A stretch of DNA of 64,000 nucleotides from JABWBD01 sp040768665. Lineage in GTDB: Bacteria > Planctomycetota > Planctomycetia > Pirellulales > Thermoguttaceae. The position numbers and the translations under genes were made by a program. The notes beneath the pieces were generated by a model. It did no database searches, had not been told where the DNA came from, and saw only the letters and a program-made list of their open reading frames with translations. Shown here one piece after another: positions 1 to 8,018 of the stretch (position 1 is its first letter; every line of letters starts with the position of its first letter). Location: positions 124,001 through 188,000 of the forward strand of contig JAXGMN010000022.1 in assembly GCA_040768665.1 (NCBI GenBank), given 5' to 3'.

Positions 1-5
1 GCCGC

Positions 6-464
6 TCACGCGCATCCCGTTGTTCGACACCATTTCTGGAACACGGCCCATTTGTCTTTGAACTCCGCGATGTCCTTGAGGTACACCGAGTACCAGACCG
101 TCTTTCGTGTCCGCGACGGCTTCGACACGACGACCTTCTGCGCCACAACGGCACTCGGGACCAGGAAGAACTCGGTTCCCGACTTCCGGAGATTCACGAA
201 CGCATAAACCAGATTCTCGGACACGATTTGGGAAGCGCTCGGGCCGGCGAGCCAGAAATTGAACGTTCGGGCGTTCGTCTTGACCTGGACCGCAAAGGTG
301 TTTCTGCACGCGGCATCGGTACCCAGCAAGTCGGCGGCCTGGGCACTGCGAGACGTCGGCGACACGATGAAGTCTCGTCGCGAGAGTTCCGCCGCGACCA
401 GGTAAAGGCCGGTCATACCCGTGAACTGGTGCTTGCATGCCACGTTTGGCTCCTCGCCGAACAT
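6..464 (-). CDS. Hypothetical protein, PD-(D/E)XK nuclease-like fold
   Basis: A 152-residue protein I do not recognise as a named gene. The pattern resembles the DUF4365/PD-(D/E)XK endonuclease-like group: an N-terminal helix with Glu (LVAAELSRRDF), a following Asp region (AADLLGTD) and a strand with QVKT, which would be the (D/E/Q)xK half of the active site. Proteins of this kind are often small restriction-like or repair nucleases, but many are uncharacterised, and the fold call here is by eye. No signal peptide or membrane segment is seen. The start at 464 has no strong ribosome binding site. The gene stands alone; downstream sequence lies outside the window. Confidence 0.55.
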   Translation of the reverse strand: MFGEEPNVACKHQFTGMTGLYLVAAELSRRDFIVSPTSRSAQAADLLGTDAACRNTFAVQVKTNARTFNFWLAGPSASQIVSENLVYAFVNLRKSGTEFFLVPSAVVAQKVVVSKPSRTRKTVWYSVYLKDIAEFKDKWAVFQKWCRTTGCA

Positions 465-973
465 TGTAATTCTGCGGCCCGGCCGTCTCTCGAAAGCGTC
501 TTATGCGGCCGGACCATCCGCATGAGATGCACTGCGACGCGCGCACAGTGTAGATCCTAAGTTCCAATACTGCAAGACTCTACGACGATTCCCTGCACCA
601 ACGCTCGGCGCGTTGTGCGGACCGCACATCCCGCGAAAACCCTAGAGTCTGCGTCTTCTACGGACAGTTCCAACCGCAGAACACACGCACACCTCCACCG
701 CCCTTCGGATGCTCAGCTCCTCCGCCTGAACGATTTCCATCGAATACGTCCCCAAGGCGCGCCGGAGTTCTACTGCCGGTTCTGGCCGTCAAAGACGCCC
801 GCCGCCAGAAAAAACAGGGGGGCTGGTTGACAACTGTACATAGTTTTTAGCTATACATCCGGTGATATGCCAGCGTCTGCGCGGCCGCTCCCGCTCGTCG
901 CGGAAATCCCTTGCCGCGCTACGTCCCGCCACGGTGCTCTGGGAGGCTTTGCCATGACTTACTCCTGCGGACG
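465..973. other. Intergenic region without a convincing gene
   Basis: About 500 bases separate the first gene from the first palindromic repeat. Open frames here (for example 615-830 on the plus strand) are short, overlap each other and show no recognisable protein pattern, so none is called. I see no clear terminator or tRNA. Confidence 0.5.
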
Positions 974-1043
974 AGGGGACGGGGGGCTTTGTTGGCATGA
1001 ACGCGTCAGCGACCGTCGCCAAAACAAAGCCCCCCGTCCCCTT
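974..1043. repeat. Palindromic repeat, family C copy 1
   Basis: The left arm AGGGGACGGGGGGCTTTGTT pairs with the right arm AACAAAGCCCCCCGTCCCCT around a loop of about 25 bases. Arms and loop recur at 2112-2206, so this is a dispersed element and not a chance hairpin. It lies upstream of the toxin-antitoxin operon. No transposase gene is adjacent. Confidence 0.85.
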
Positions 1044-1152
1044 CCCGCCACCCTTTTCTTCCCCAGAGATGACACCCGCCGAACCGGGGGGCGATTGGGG
1101 GTGCAAGCGCGGACGGTGGAGGCTAAAATGCCGGAATGGAGGTCACTGAGCC

Positions 1153-1434
1153 ATGAACACCGATGCGTCCATGGAATCCGTTGGTTTGAATCTGCCGCTG
1201 AGCCCTTCCGAGCGGACCTTGCTCCAGCAGGCCGCTTCTCTCACTGGACAAAGCGTCGACGATTTCGTCTTGACCGCTTTGCTGGATCGAGCGCGCGAAG
1301 TGGTTCAGACCGGGAGCACACGCGTTCTCTCGCTTCGCGATGCTGTCCGCTTCGTGGAATTGCTCGATGCGGATCCCGAGCCCAACGACGCCCTGCGGCG
1401 AGCGGCCGAGCACTATCGGAGCGGTCATGAGTAG
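1153..1434 (+). CDS. DUF1778 (TacA-type) antitoxin
   Basis: A 93-residue protein with the DUF1778 pattern: an N-terminal strand (VGLNLPLSPSERTLLQQAA) that would form a ribbon-helix-helix DNA-binding dimer, then helices with VDDFVLTALLDRARE and a C-terminal tail. In the TacA/TacT family this protein neutralises an acetyltransferase toxin and represses its own promoter. GGAGGT sits nine bases before the ATG. The 3' end overlaps the next gene by eight bases, giving the classic antitoxin-first order with translational coupling. Function is inferred from the family and the gene pair. Confidence 0.88.
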   Translation: MNTDASMESVGLNLPLSPSERTLLQQAASLTGQSVDDFVLTALLDRAREVVQTGSTRVLSLRDAVRFVELLDADPEPNDALRRAAEHYRSGHE

Positions 1435-1951
1435 CTGGCGGGTTGAGTCGCTCGATCACCACCATGAGCGAAGCCCGTTCTCCTGCGGACATACGACCCT
1501 CGACAACTTCCTCGAGCGACTGGCAGGGCAGCACGCGCAGCGAGATTTCACGCGAACGTATGTCGCCGTATTGGCGCCAGCCCCGCGGATCTTGGGCTAT
1601 TACTCGCTGTCAGCAGGGGCATTCGACCTGAGTGTGCTTTCTGAATCGCAGCGGAAAAGACTGCCGCGCCATCCGGTCCCCGTTGTTCACCTGGGACGAC
1701 TTGCCGTTGATCGAAGTGTCCAGGGACGGGGATTGGGGACGTTCTTGTTGCTCGACGCCCTGGCACGTAGCGAGCGACTCGCCAGAGATCTTGGCGTACA
1801 CGCGGTCGAAGTGTACGCGATTGACGATGGAGCACGCGCATTCTACCTCCACCATGGTTTTGAGCCGCTCCAAGATGATCCGCAGCACCTTTATCTGCCT
1901 ATGAAGACTATCCGGCTTTTGCGACTCAACGAGACGAAGTCAGTGGAGTAG
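1427..1951 (+). CDS. GNAT acetyltransferase toxin, TacT-type
   Basis: A 174-residue GNAT N-acetyltransferase. The acetyl-CoA pyrophosphate loop is visible as QGRGLGTFLL (about residues 105-114), preceded by the strand VVHLGRLAVD. The C-terminal ARAFYLHHGFEPL contains the Tyr that acts as general acid in this fold. Family members paired with DUF1778 proteins acetylate the amino group of charged tRNA and stop translation. I chose the ATG at 1427, inside the antitoxin end, because a longer frame reaching back to 1340 would only duplicate antitoxin coding sequence. Together with the preceding gene it forms a type II toxin-antitoxin module. Confidence 0.88.
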   Translation: MSSWRVESLDHHHERSPFSCGHTTLDNFLERLAGQHAQRDFTRTYVAVLAPAPRILGYYSLSAGAFDLSVLSESQRKRLPRHPVPVVHLGRLAVDRSVQGRGLGTFLLLDALARSERLARDLGVHAVEVYAIDDGARAFYLHHGFEPLQDDPQHLYLPMKTIRLLRLNETKSVE

Positions 1952-2111
1952 TCTGCCAAATGGTGGTCATGGACCATTGTTCTTGGAAAGAGGGGCCGCG
2001 GTGCGAGCGTTTCCAGCTTTCCGTGCGATTTCTCGCTGGCACTAGCCGCCTATTCCGATGATCCACTGGTTTTGGAATACCTTGCCACGTTGTCTACTGA
2101 AAGCAACGGAC

Positions 2112-2206
2112 AAGGGGACGGGGGGCTTTGTTGGCAGGTTAGCGAAAGCGGAAACGTGCATGAACGTGTCAGCGCCCGTCGCCAAAACAAAGCCCCCCGT
2201 CCCCTT
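2112..2206. repeat. Palindromic repeat, family C copy 2
   Basis: The same arms as at 974-1043 (AAGGGGACGGGGGGCTTTG and its reverse complement) with a longer loop. The loop keeps the segment CATGAACGTGTCAGCG seen in copy 1. It lies in the 438-base gap between the toxin gene and the convergent GH42-like gene; nothing else is recognised in that gap. Confidence 0.85.
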
Positions 2207-2389
2207 CCCCACAGGGAGCAAGCGTCGTGCTGCCATGGTAACCGATCGCCTTGCCGCATTCCCCTGCCTTTGGAGCAAATCGGCGGATCAGTGATGGTGG
2301 CATCTCTGCCAAGGTCCCTGCGCGACAATTCAATCGCCAAAGGGCCGTTGCGGTGGGATGTTTGTACCGATGCACCCAATGACCGCTAC

Positions 2390-5300
2390 TCAAAATCGCG
2401 CCGCTGCGGCGACGGCAAACTCCGCCTCCCCCTGCCTTCCGCTGATCGCATCGACCACCACAACCCGCCAGCGGCCGGGCTGTTCATTCAGTCCTGTTCG
2501 CAATCGTCCTTCGAACCGCCCGCCGACCGCCAGGACATGGTCCGTGTAGACACGGCTGAGCCGACCGGCCGAATCGTAGACTTCCATCCGCAACACGTGG
2601 TCGCCGGCGGAGCCGTCGCAGAGCATTTTGGCCGATATCGTCACGGCCTGCCCCGGCTCGACCGCCGCGGGCGAGGTCTGCGTTTTCACTCCGGCGATCT
2701 CGTAGGGCATCAGGGCCAGCACGGCCGCCGCCTTCTTCGTGAGATCGAATTCGGCCGTGTCGGTCAGCCCGAGATAACGCTTGGCGCGTACATCGTAAAG
2801 ATGTTTCGGCTCGCCCACGTTCACCTGCGTCGGCTCCTGTTCGTCGTGGAGCCGGAGGATGCCGAGGACCTCGATCGGGCCGCGGCGGAACGTAGTCACC
2901 TCGTAGCCCATCCGCTCGCGGCCGCCGCTGGTGACGCGGACGGGCGAAGTGACCCCGGCGGAATCCATCAGGCTGCGAATCAACTGCCGCGACGGCATGT
3001 TGTAGCCGAGCATGCCGTTGAGATAGACCGCCTTCCCCTTGCCTGCCGAACGGACGATGACCGCCGGCGTCTGGTCTGAATGGGCCGCCGCTGCCGTGGC
3101 CTGAGAGGCTAACCGGAAACGGGGACTGGCTCCCGGATTTTGTGTCTCGGAGCCGGAGTTTATGCGAGATGTAGGGTGCCTGTCCCCGTTTCCGGTTAGC
3201 CTCTGAGTGCGGATCTTGTCGCGGCCGGCCAACTGGAGCGAAGCGGGCACAAGCGCCTTCGGGGCGCCGGAGACGGTCAGAGAACCCGGTTCGATCTTGC
3301 GGCAGACCGCCTCGCGGTGGATCCCGAACAGTTGCTCGACCGTCGCGCGGTGCGGCAGCGGCTTGCCGTGCCGGTCCGCGGCTCCGGTGCCGAGATCGGC
3401 AATGACCGTGCCGCCGCCCTCGGCGAAGCGGGCGATCGCCTCGAGGGTCTCGTCGGAGAGGCAAAGGGAGCAGGGCAGGAAGAGGATCCGGTACTTGCCC
3501 AACTCGCCGGATTCGATCTGCGATGTGCCCACGTAACGGTAGGAGAAGCCCAGTTCCCGCAGCATCCGTGTGACGTTGACTCGCGATTTGTAGTACCAGG
3601 CATAGAGGCTTTTCGTGTCGGGCTCGAACGCGCGCTCGACGTCGGACCACGCCCATGCCAGGTGCATGCTCGGCTGCGAGTAGAGCACGGCCACGGGGGC
3701 GTCGACCCGCTGGTAATCGACGAAAATCTTGCCCACGCCGCGCGTCAGGTCGTGGAGCCCCGAGGCCAGCCACGTGGAACTTTTGGTATGGGCCAACTGC
3801 GGATGGACGAAGGCCCAAAAGGTCATCGACCTGGCCCCCTCCCGCACGCCCAGGGAATCCGAGCCCCAGGGCGTGCAGCCTTTGGCGCCGAGAAAGGCCA
3901 TCCACCAGGGCTTCAACTCGGCCCCCTGCTCGCTGCGATCGTACCAGATCCAGCCGGGCGACGGCGCGTCGTCGGGCATGAACGACCGCCGGATGTCGAG
4001 CTTCTGCCGGATCACCGTGCTCATCGGCACGGCATCCTCCTCAAAGGCATCCGGCGACTTCGGCGGCGAGAGCCGCAAGATGATCGTCGGGTACTCGATG
4101 GTCATGTCGACGTGACGGGAGAGCGTCTCGAAATCCCAGCCGGAAAACGGCATCTGCCCAAAACTGTTCGAGAACCCCATGCGGACGTCCGGGAAGTGTT
4201 TCTTCACACCGGATCGCGTCAGCAGAAGGCCGTCGAGCCAGACGTGCTCCATGAACGTCCGCCAATCGATCCACGGCGCGGGGTTGGCCAGCATTCTCGC
4301 CTCCTGGTAGGCCGTCTGCCGGATCTCGTCGAACGAACCGTGGCTTGTGTCCCACTGCCGGTTGAGGACGTCGATCGTGCCGTACTGCTCTTTCAACCAT
4401 TGCCGGTAGCGCTTCGTGCAGTGCTCGCTGGTGCAGACCTCGAGATTGGAAAACCTCGCGCCGCTCAGCTCGCTTTCGTCCTCCAGCGAGGCGAGCGCCA
4501 GCGGTCCAAAAGGCTTGAGCACGTTGCCGAGTCGCTCGTAGGATTCGCTGATCTTCGCCCGCACCGAGGGATCGCTCAGGCAGGGCTTTCGTGCCGTGGA
4601 GGTCTCTTCTCCGTGGAAATTGTAGCCGAAGGCCCGCACGTCGGCCGCGCCCCAGTACATCACGGGACAGGCTTCCTTGAGCGCCTCCAACGAATGGCGC
4701 AAGGGGACCACCTGGCCTTCGATGCCGAACCGGCGGGCGAGTTGCAGGGCGTAGGGGCGCAAATAGGCGCTGGTGCTGCCGAACTGCGAGGTGAACACCA
4801 GGTAATCGTCCCACGCCGGCCTGGCTTCCGGGGCAAACACCCACGCGTCGGCCTCGAGCAACAGCCCGGCGGTGTCTTCGAGGCGAAGCCGGGCCCGATT
4901 GAGTGTGGTGAGCGAGTTGTCGGTCGGCAGCGCAACGCGAAACTCTCCCTCGCCCGCCGGAATTCGGTGGGGTTGATCGACTTTGGCGAGCAGGCGGTGA
5001 TGCACGTCGGTCAGTTCGACGGACACCTTCACATCGCGAGGTTCGGAATCGTTCCGGAACTTCGCCGTCATGCGAGCTTGGTCCCCGCGTGTGGAGGACT
5101 CTTTCTCGGGCGCCCAGGCCGCAAGCGTCAGCGGCGAGGTCACTTCATAGCTCGCCGTGGCGAACGCGCGACACCGGCCCGCCTCGTCGCGAACCACGAG
5201 GTCGACGACATGATGCCCGGCACCGCGGTCCAAGAGGGGAAAACGCACTTCCGCCGGCGAACCTTCTTTGACGGCGACCTGCTGCGTCGCCTCGTGGACC

Positions 5301-6640
5301 GGCTGGTGGTAGTCGCGTCCACGATAGATGGCAGTGACCGTCGCCGCACCTCCGGTCGGGCTCTCCAGGCGCAGGACGATTTCGTCCGCGCTGCCGACGG
5401 TCGGACGCGGCGACGGTTCGACGATCGGCCGGCCGTCGGGAGTAAGCAACTGCAGAGACTCCAGCACCAGCGAAGTGCCCTCGCCGATTGTGGAAAAGCA
5501 GAGGCGGATCGGCTCCCCGGCGCCAAGCCCCTCGATCTGCCGCAAGTCGTAGCGCCGAGTTCCGGTCTCGCCGGTCGCCGGCTCGAGCGTCGCCAAGACG
5601 CGCTGGAATCCGGGATCGGCGACGAACAACGACCACTGTTTTGCCTCGGCAACACGGATTTCCAGCCAGGGCGTCTTGTCGAGGTCGACGAGAAACGTGC
5701 CGGCCGCAAAGCCGCGGTCGGCGTTGACGTTCGTTTCCCGGATCACCAACCGCCCGTCTTTCTCGCGGATCGCTGCGCCGTAGCCGCACCAGGTCGGTAG
5801 AGGCGATCGCTCTTCGATCGAGTCGATCTGCCACTCGCCCGTCGCCCGGTTCAGCCGGGGCCGAAACGTGCGGACCACCTGCTCGGTTCGCCAAGGATTC
5901 GCGATGCGGCGGTCGCTTACCGCACTGGGCCAGACCGACGAGATCGCCGGTGCGGTTTCCCTTCCCGCGGCCCACAGCGAGGCCCGGCAGAGCAATTGGT
6001 AATGCGTCTCCCAGTCGCGGTAGTCGACCTGCTCGGGGTCGACCATCGGAGTCAGGCAGTGGACGCGTGCCGCGTAGGTCAACCGCACGCTGCGCCCCTT
6101 GCCGCACCGGCCCACCTTGGTTTCCGGGCGGCAGCCCTCGGGGAGCAGGTCCAGTGGCAGTCCTGTTTCCAGAAAATCGCCGCTGCCCGAGACGTTGATC
6201 ACCGCTCCGGTCTGGAGCGTGGCCGTCGAGTGGACGCTCAACACTCCGGTGCCTTGCCGCACCTTTTCCACCAGAAGCACTTGCGTCGGCTCGGGCAGTT
6301 TTGTCAGCGGCACTTTGCTAAGCAGGATCAGGTCGTAGGGTTTGCTCTTCAGAAGCTTGTGGAAATCCTCGGCCACCTCGGTGTGGAGAAGCGGGTGTTC
6401 GAATGCGACGAGGTCGTACTCCATCTCCAGACGCTGGGCCAGTTCGACCACGTCGCGCTGGGATGGGATCGGCGCCAGGCAGAGCACCTTGAGCGGTCCG
6501 CCGCCCAGCGGCCGGGCCCACGCGACGTGCGGCGTTTCCATCGGCTCGGATGCCCGTTCGAATCGCTCCGGAACGGCAGGCTCGCCCACGCGGCAGACAG
6601 CAATGAGCAACACGATCAGTGCAGAGGCATGGACTTTCAT
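2390..6640 (-). CDS. Exported GH42-like multidomain protein
   Basis: A 1416-residue protein with an N-terminal signal (MKVHASALIVLLIAVCRVG). Residues about 45-185 look like a Rossmann or glutamine-amidotransferase-like domain. The middle resembles the glycoside hydrolase 42 TIM barrel: CTSEHCTKRYRQWLKEQYGT, LNRQWDTSHGSFDEIR and WIDWRTFMEHVW match the GH42 pattern after strand four. About 980-1110 matches the GH42 trimerisation domain (APVAVLYSQPSM, ILFLPCSLCLSDE). The acid/base region reads SLEDESELSG where NEYG is usual, and I cannot place the nucleophile, so activity is uncertain. Residues about 1146-1178 are encoded by a palindromic repeat (3105-3203). The ATG at 6640 has GGGAGG seven bases upstream and overlaps the previous stop (ATGA), so translation is coupled. 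Usual GH42 enzymes are about 650-700 residues. Confidence 0.75.
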   Translation of the reverse strand: MKVHASALIVLLIAVCRVGEPAVPERFERASEPMETPHVAWARPLGGGPLKVLCLAPIPSQRDVVELAQRLEMEYDLVAFEHPLLHTEVAEDFHKLLKSKPYDLILLSKVPLTKLPEPTQVLLVEKVRQGTGVLSVHSTATLQTGAVINVSGSGDFLETGLPLDLLPEGCRPETKVGRCGKGRSVRLTYAARVHCLTPMVDPEQVDYRDWETHYQLLCRASLWAAGRETAPAISSVWPSAVSDRRIANPWRTEQVVRTFRPRLNRATGEWQIDSIEERSPLPTWCGYGAAIREKDGRLVIRETNVNADRGFAAGTFLVDLDKTPWLEIRVAEAKQWSLFVADPGFQRVLATLEPATGETGTRRYDLRQIEGLGAGEPIRLCFSTIGEGTSLVLESLQLLTPDGRPIVEPSPRPTVGSADEIVLRLESPTGGAATVTAIYRGRDYHQPVHEATQQVAVKEGSPAEVRFPLLDRGAGHHVVDLVVRDEAGRCRAFATASYEVTSPLTLAAWAPEKESSTRGDQARMTAKFRNDSEPRDVKVSVELTDVHHRLLAKVDQPHRIPAGEGEFRVALPTDNSLTTLNRARLRLEDTAGLLLEADAWVFAPEARPAWDDYLVFTSQFGSTSAYLRPYALQLARRFGIEGQVVPLRHSLEALKEACPVMYWGAADVRAFGYNFHGEETSTARKPCLSDPSVRAKISESYERLGNVLKPFGPLALASLEDESELSGARFSNLEVCTSEHCTKRYRQWLKEQYGTIDVLNRQWDTSHGSFDEIRQTAYQEARMLANPAPWIDWRTFMEHVWLDGLLLTRSGVKKHFPDVRMGFSNSFGQMPFSGWDFETLSRHVDMTIEYPTIILRLSPPKSPDAFEEDAVPMSTVIRQKLDIRRSFMPDDAPSPGWIWYDRSEQGAELKPWWMAFLGAKGCTPWGSDSLGVREGARSMTFWAFVHPQLAHTKSSTWLASGLHDLTRGVGKIFVDYQRVDAPVAVLYSQPSMHLAWAWSDVERAFEPDTKSLYAWYYKSRVNVTRMLRELGFSYRYVGTSQIESGELGKYRILFLPCSLCLSDETLEAIARFAEGGGTVIADLGTGAADRHGKPLPHRATVEQLFGIHREAVCRKIEPGSLTVSGAPKALVPASLQLAGRDKIRTQRLTGNGDRHPTSRINSGSETQNPGASPRFRLASQATAAAAHSDQTPAVIVRSAGKGKAVYLNGMLGYNMPSRQLIRSLMDSAGVTSPVRVTSGGRERMGYEVTTFRRGPIEVLGILRLHDEQEPTQVNVGEPKHLYDVRAKRYLGLTDTAEFDLTKKAAAVLALMPYEIAGVKTQTSPAAVEPGQAVTISAKMLCDGSAGDHVLRMEVYDSAGRLSRVYTDHVLAVGGRFEGRLRTGLNEQPGRWRVVVVDAISGRQGEAEFAVAAAARF
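3105..3203. repeat. Family A palindromic repeat inserted in frame in a coding gene
   Basis: A 99-bp inverted repeat. Its outer arms are GAGGCTAACCGGAAACGGGG and the reverse complement; the inner boxes are GGGGACTGGCTCC and GGTGCCTGTCCCC. It is clearly homologous, reverse-complemented, to the element at 27025-27120. At exactly 33 codons it keeps the GH42-like gene open and adds a Thr/Asn/Gly/Ser/Arg-rich stretch. It therefore looks like an insertion tolerated inside a protein. Confidence 0.88.
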
Positions 6641-7437
6641 GGTGACGGCCTCCCTTGGGCATAAGCGTGGGCAATCAGGTTTCGCACCAGGTCGAAGGCC
6701 ACCCCATCCGGCGAACGGAAGACCGAGGGAAGTTGACTGAATACCACCATTCCCTTGCCGGCGACGCCCTGCTGGGCGATGAGCGTCGCCCGGCCGGAAT
6801 GTTCCGAATCGTAGGCCAGGACGATCTGTCGCGGCGACCATTTCTGCCACCATCCATAATGGCCGATACTCTTGGCCCCCAGCGCGACCGGTCGCACGAG
6901 CATGACATGGTCGTCCACGGTGCCGAACTGGCTCGTGCCATATCCCGGAGAGAACTCCGCGGGCGGTGAGACGTCCACCGATTTCAGAAATGCCTCCGTC
7001 TCGGGCCGGAATCGTTTGCCGTCGGACCCGGTGTGATAGTCGAAGAAGAGCATCCCGCCCCGTTCCAGGTGCGCCCGGATCGCCCGGCAGAGTTCCGGAT
7101 CGGCGAACAGCGGCGACTCGTCGCAGTATTGGCCGATATAGAGGAGCTTCGATCGCCGCAGATTGTCGACGAGCGAGGCGTCGAGATTCGCCGGCGTATA
7201 GAAATCCTCGACCAGGGCAAATCGCTCCGAGAGCCGGAAGAGCGGATAGACGCTCGGACTGGGCGGCTGCCGCCCGTTGTTGTTGAAGACGGCCACGTGC
7301 TCAAGCGGCAGCAAGTCCTGGGCCGCGGCACAGGACGGCGCCAGGAACAGCACAAGGGCGAGAAGGATCGGAGACTTCGCGAACATCCTCTTTGTCTTCT
7401 GCGAAGCCCTCACGGGCAAGACGCACGTTGTCTTCAT
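6637..7437 (-). CDS. Exported ThuA/DUF4159-like protein of unknown function
   Basis: A protein of about 266 residues (249 if translation begins at 7386). It carries a signal peptide with hydrophobic core SPILLALVLFLAPSCAAA. The body has an alternating strand-helix pattern typical of glutamine-amidotransferase-like folds: LLYIGQYCDESPLF, RAHLERGGMLFFDYHTGSDG and VVFSQLPSVFRSPDGVAF. This resembles the DUF4159/ThuA-like group in planctomycetes, whose role is unknown. The stop overlaps the next start by four bases, so it probably acts with the GH42-like protein outside the cytoplasm. Start choice is uncertain: the 7386 ATG has AGAGG too close, and the 7437 ATG has only a weak site. Confidence 0.65.
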   Translation of the reverse strand: MKTTCVLPVRASQKTKRMFAKSPILLALVLFLAPSCAAAQDLLPLEHVAVFNNNGRQPPSPSVYPLFRLSERFALVEDFYTPANLDASLVDNLRRSKLLYIGQYCDESPLFADPELCRAIRAHLERGGMLFFDYHTGSDGKRFRPETEAFLKSVDVSPPAEFSPGYGTSQFGTVDDHVMLVRPVALGAKSIGHYGWWQKWSPRQIVLAYDSEHSGRATLIAQQGVAGKGMVVFSQLPSVFRSPDGVAFDLVRNLIAHAYAQGRPSP

Positions 7438-7489
7438 GGCTTTCTGCTTCCGAGGTTCTCCCTAATTGGGCAGCGCTATCAGAGGTTAT

Positions 7490-7594
7490 CCCCACCCGCC
7501 CCCGTGCCGGTGGAAGGAGGGTTTGGAAACTACACCCGAGGTACCGCGTCGTAGTCGCCAACCCCTCCTTCCACCGGCACAGGGCCGGATGGGG
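7490..7594. repeat. Palindromic repeat, family I full copy
   Basis: Inverted arms CCGTGCCGGTGGAAGGAGGG and CCCTCCTTCCACCGGCAC, flanked by CCCCACCCG on one side and CCGGATGGGG on the other. A half copy with CCGGCACAGGGCCGGATGGG occurs at 22253-22300. It sits upstream of the exported operon at 7437. Confidence 0.8.
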
Positions 7595-7859
7595 CTTCCG
7601 GAAGTGTCGCTATCCAACTAATGTGCCCGAACGCGCCGAGTCTACCCCTGGGAAGAATGAGCGTCAATCGTCCCGCCCACACGCTGACTCCAGTCGCCCG
7701 GTTTATAGAGGTAAGGCGGCCACTCTGGCGAGTACCGTCCGTGGAAATCAAGGTTGCCGCCGCCGTAGAGACGGTCGACCGCTACCCCGCTGTTAGAACT
7801 CCATCCCCCTCGGCTTTGATGAGGACGGAAGAAGACCGCCGAGTCATGCCTTGCTCCAT

Positions 7860-7926
7860 CACTGCTTGCGATTGTGGTAAGCCCTTCTCGGATGGACTAT
7901 CGACTCAATCGCAAGCAGTGCCACAC
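7860..7926. repeat. Palindromic repeat, family E copy 1
   Basis: Arms CACTGCTTGCGATTG and CAATCGCAAGCAGTG followed by CCACAC. The same family recurs at 51424, 51606 and four times at 62291-62635. The rest of the 7595-8018 gap, between two minus-strand genes, shows no gene that I can support. Confidence 0.85.
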
Positions 7927-8018
7927 GACCACCGCAACACGGCCATGCCGCCGATGATCGTGGACCGCCACTGACGCCGCTGAAGCAAAGCGTCGCGGTA
8001 GGCGAGCGTTGATCACTC

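Noticed and set aside
3317..5800. 827-codon open frame on the plus strand opposite the GH42-like gene
   Set aside because: It is antisense to a gene with clear domains, has no family pattern and reflects high GC in the third codon position.
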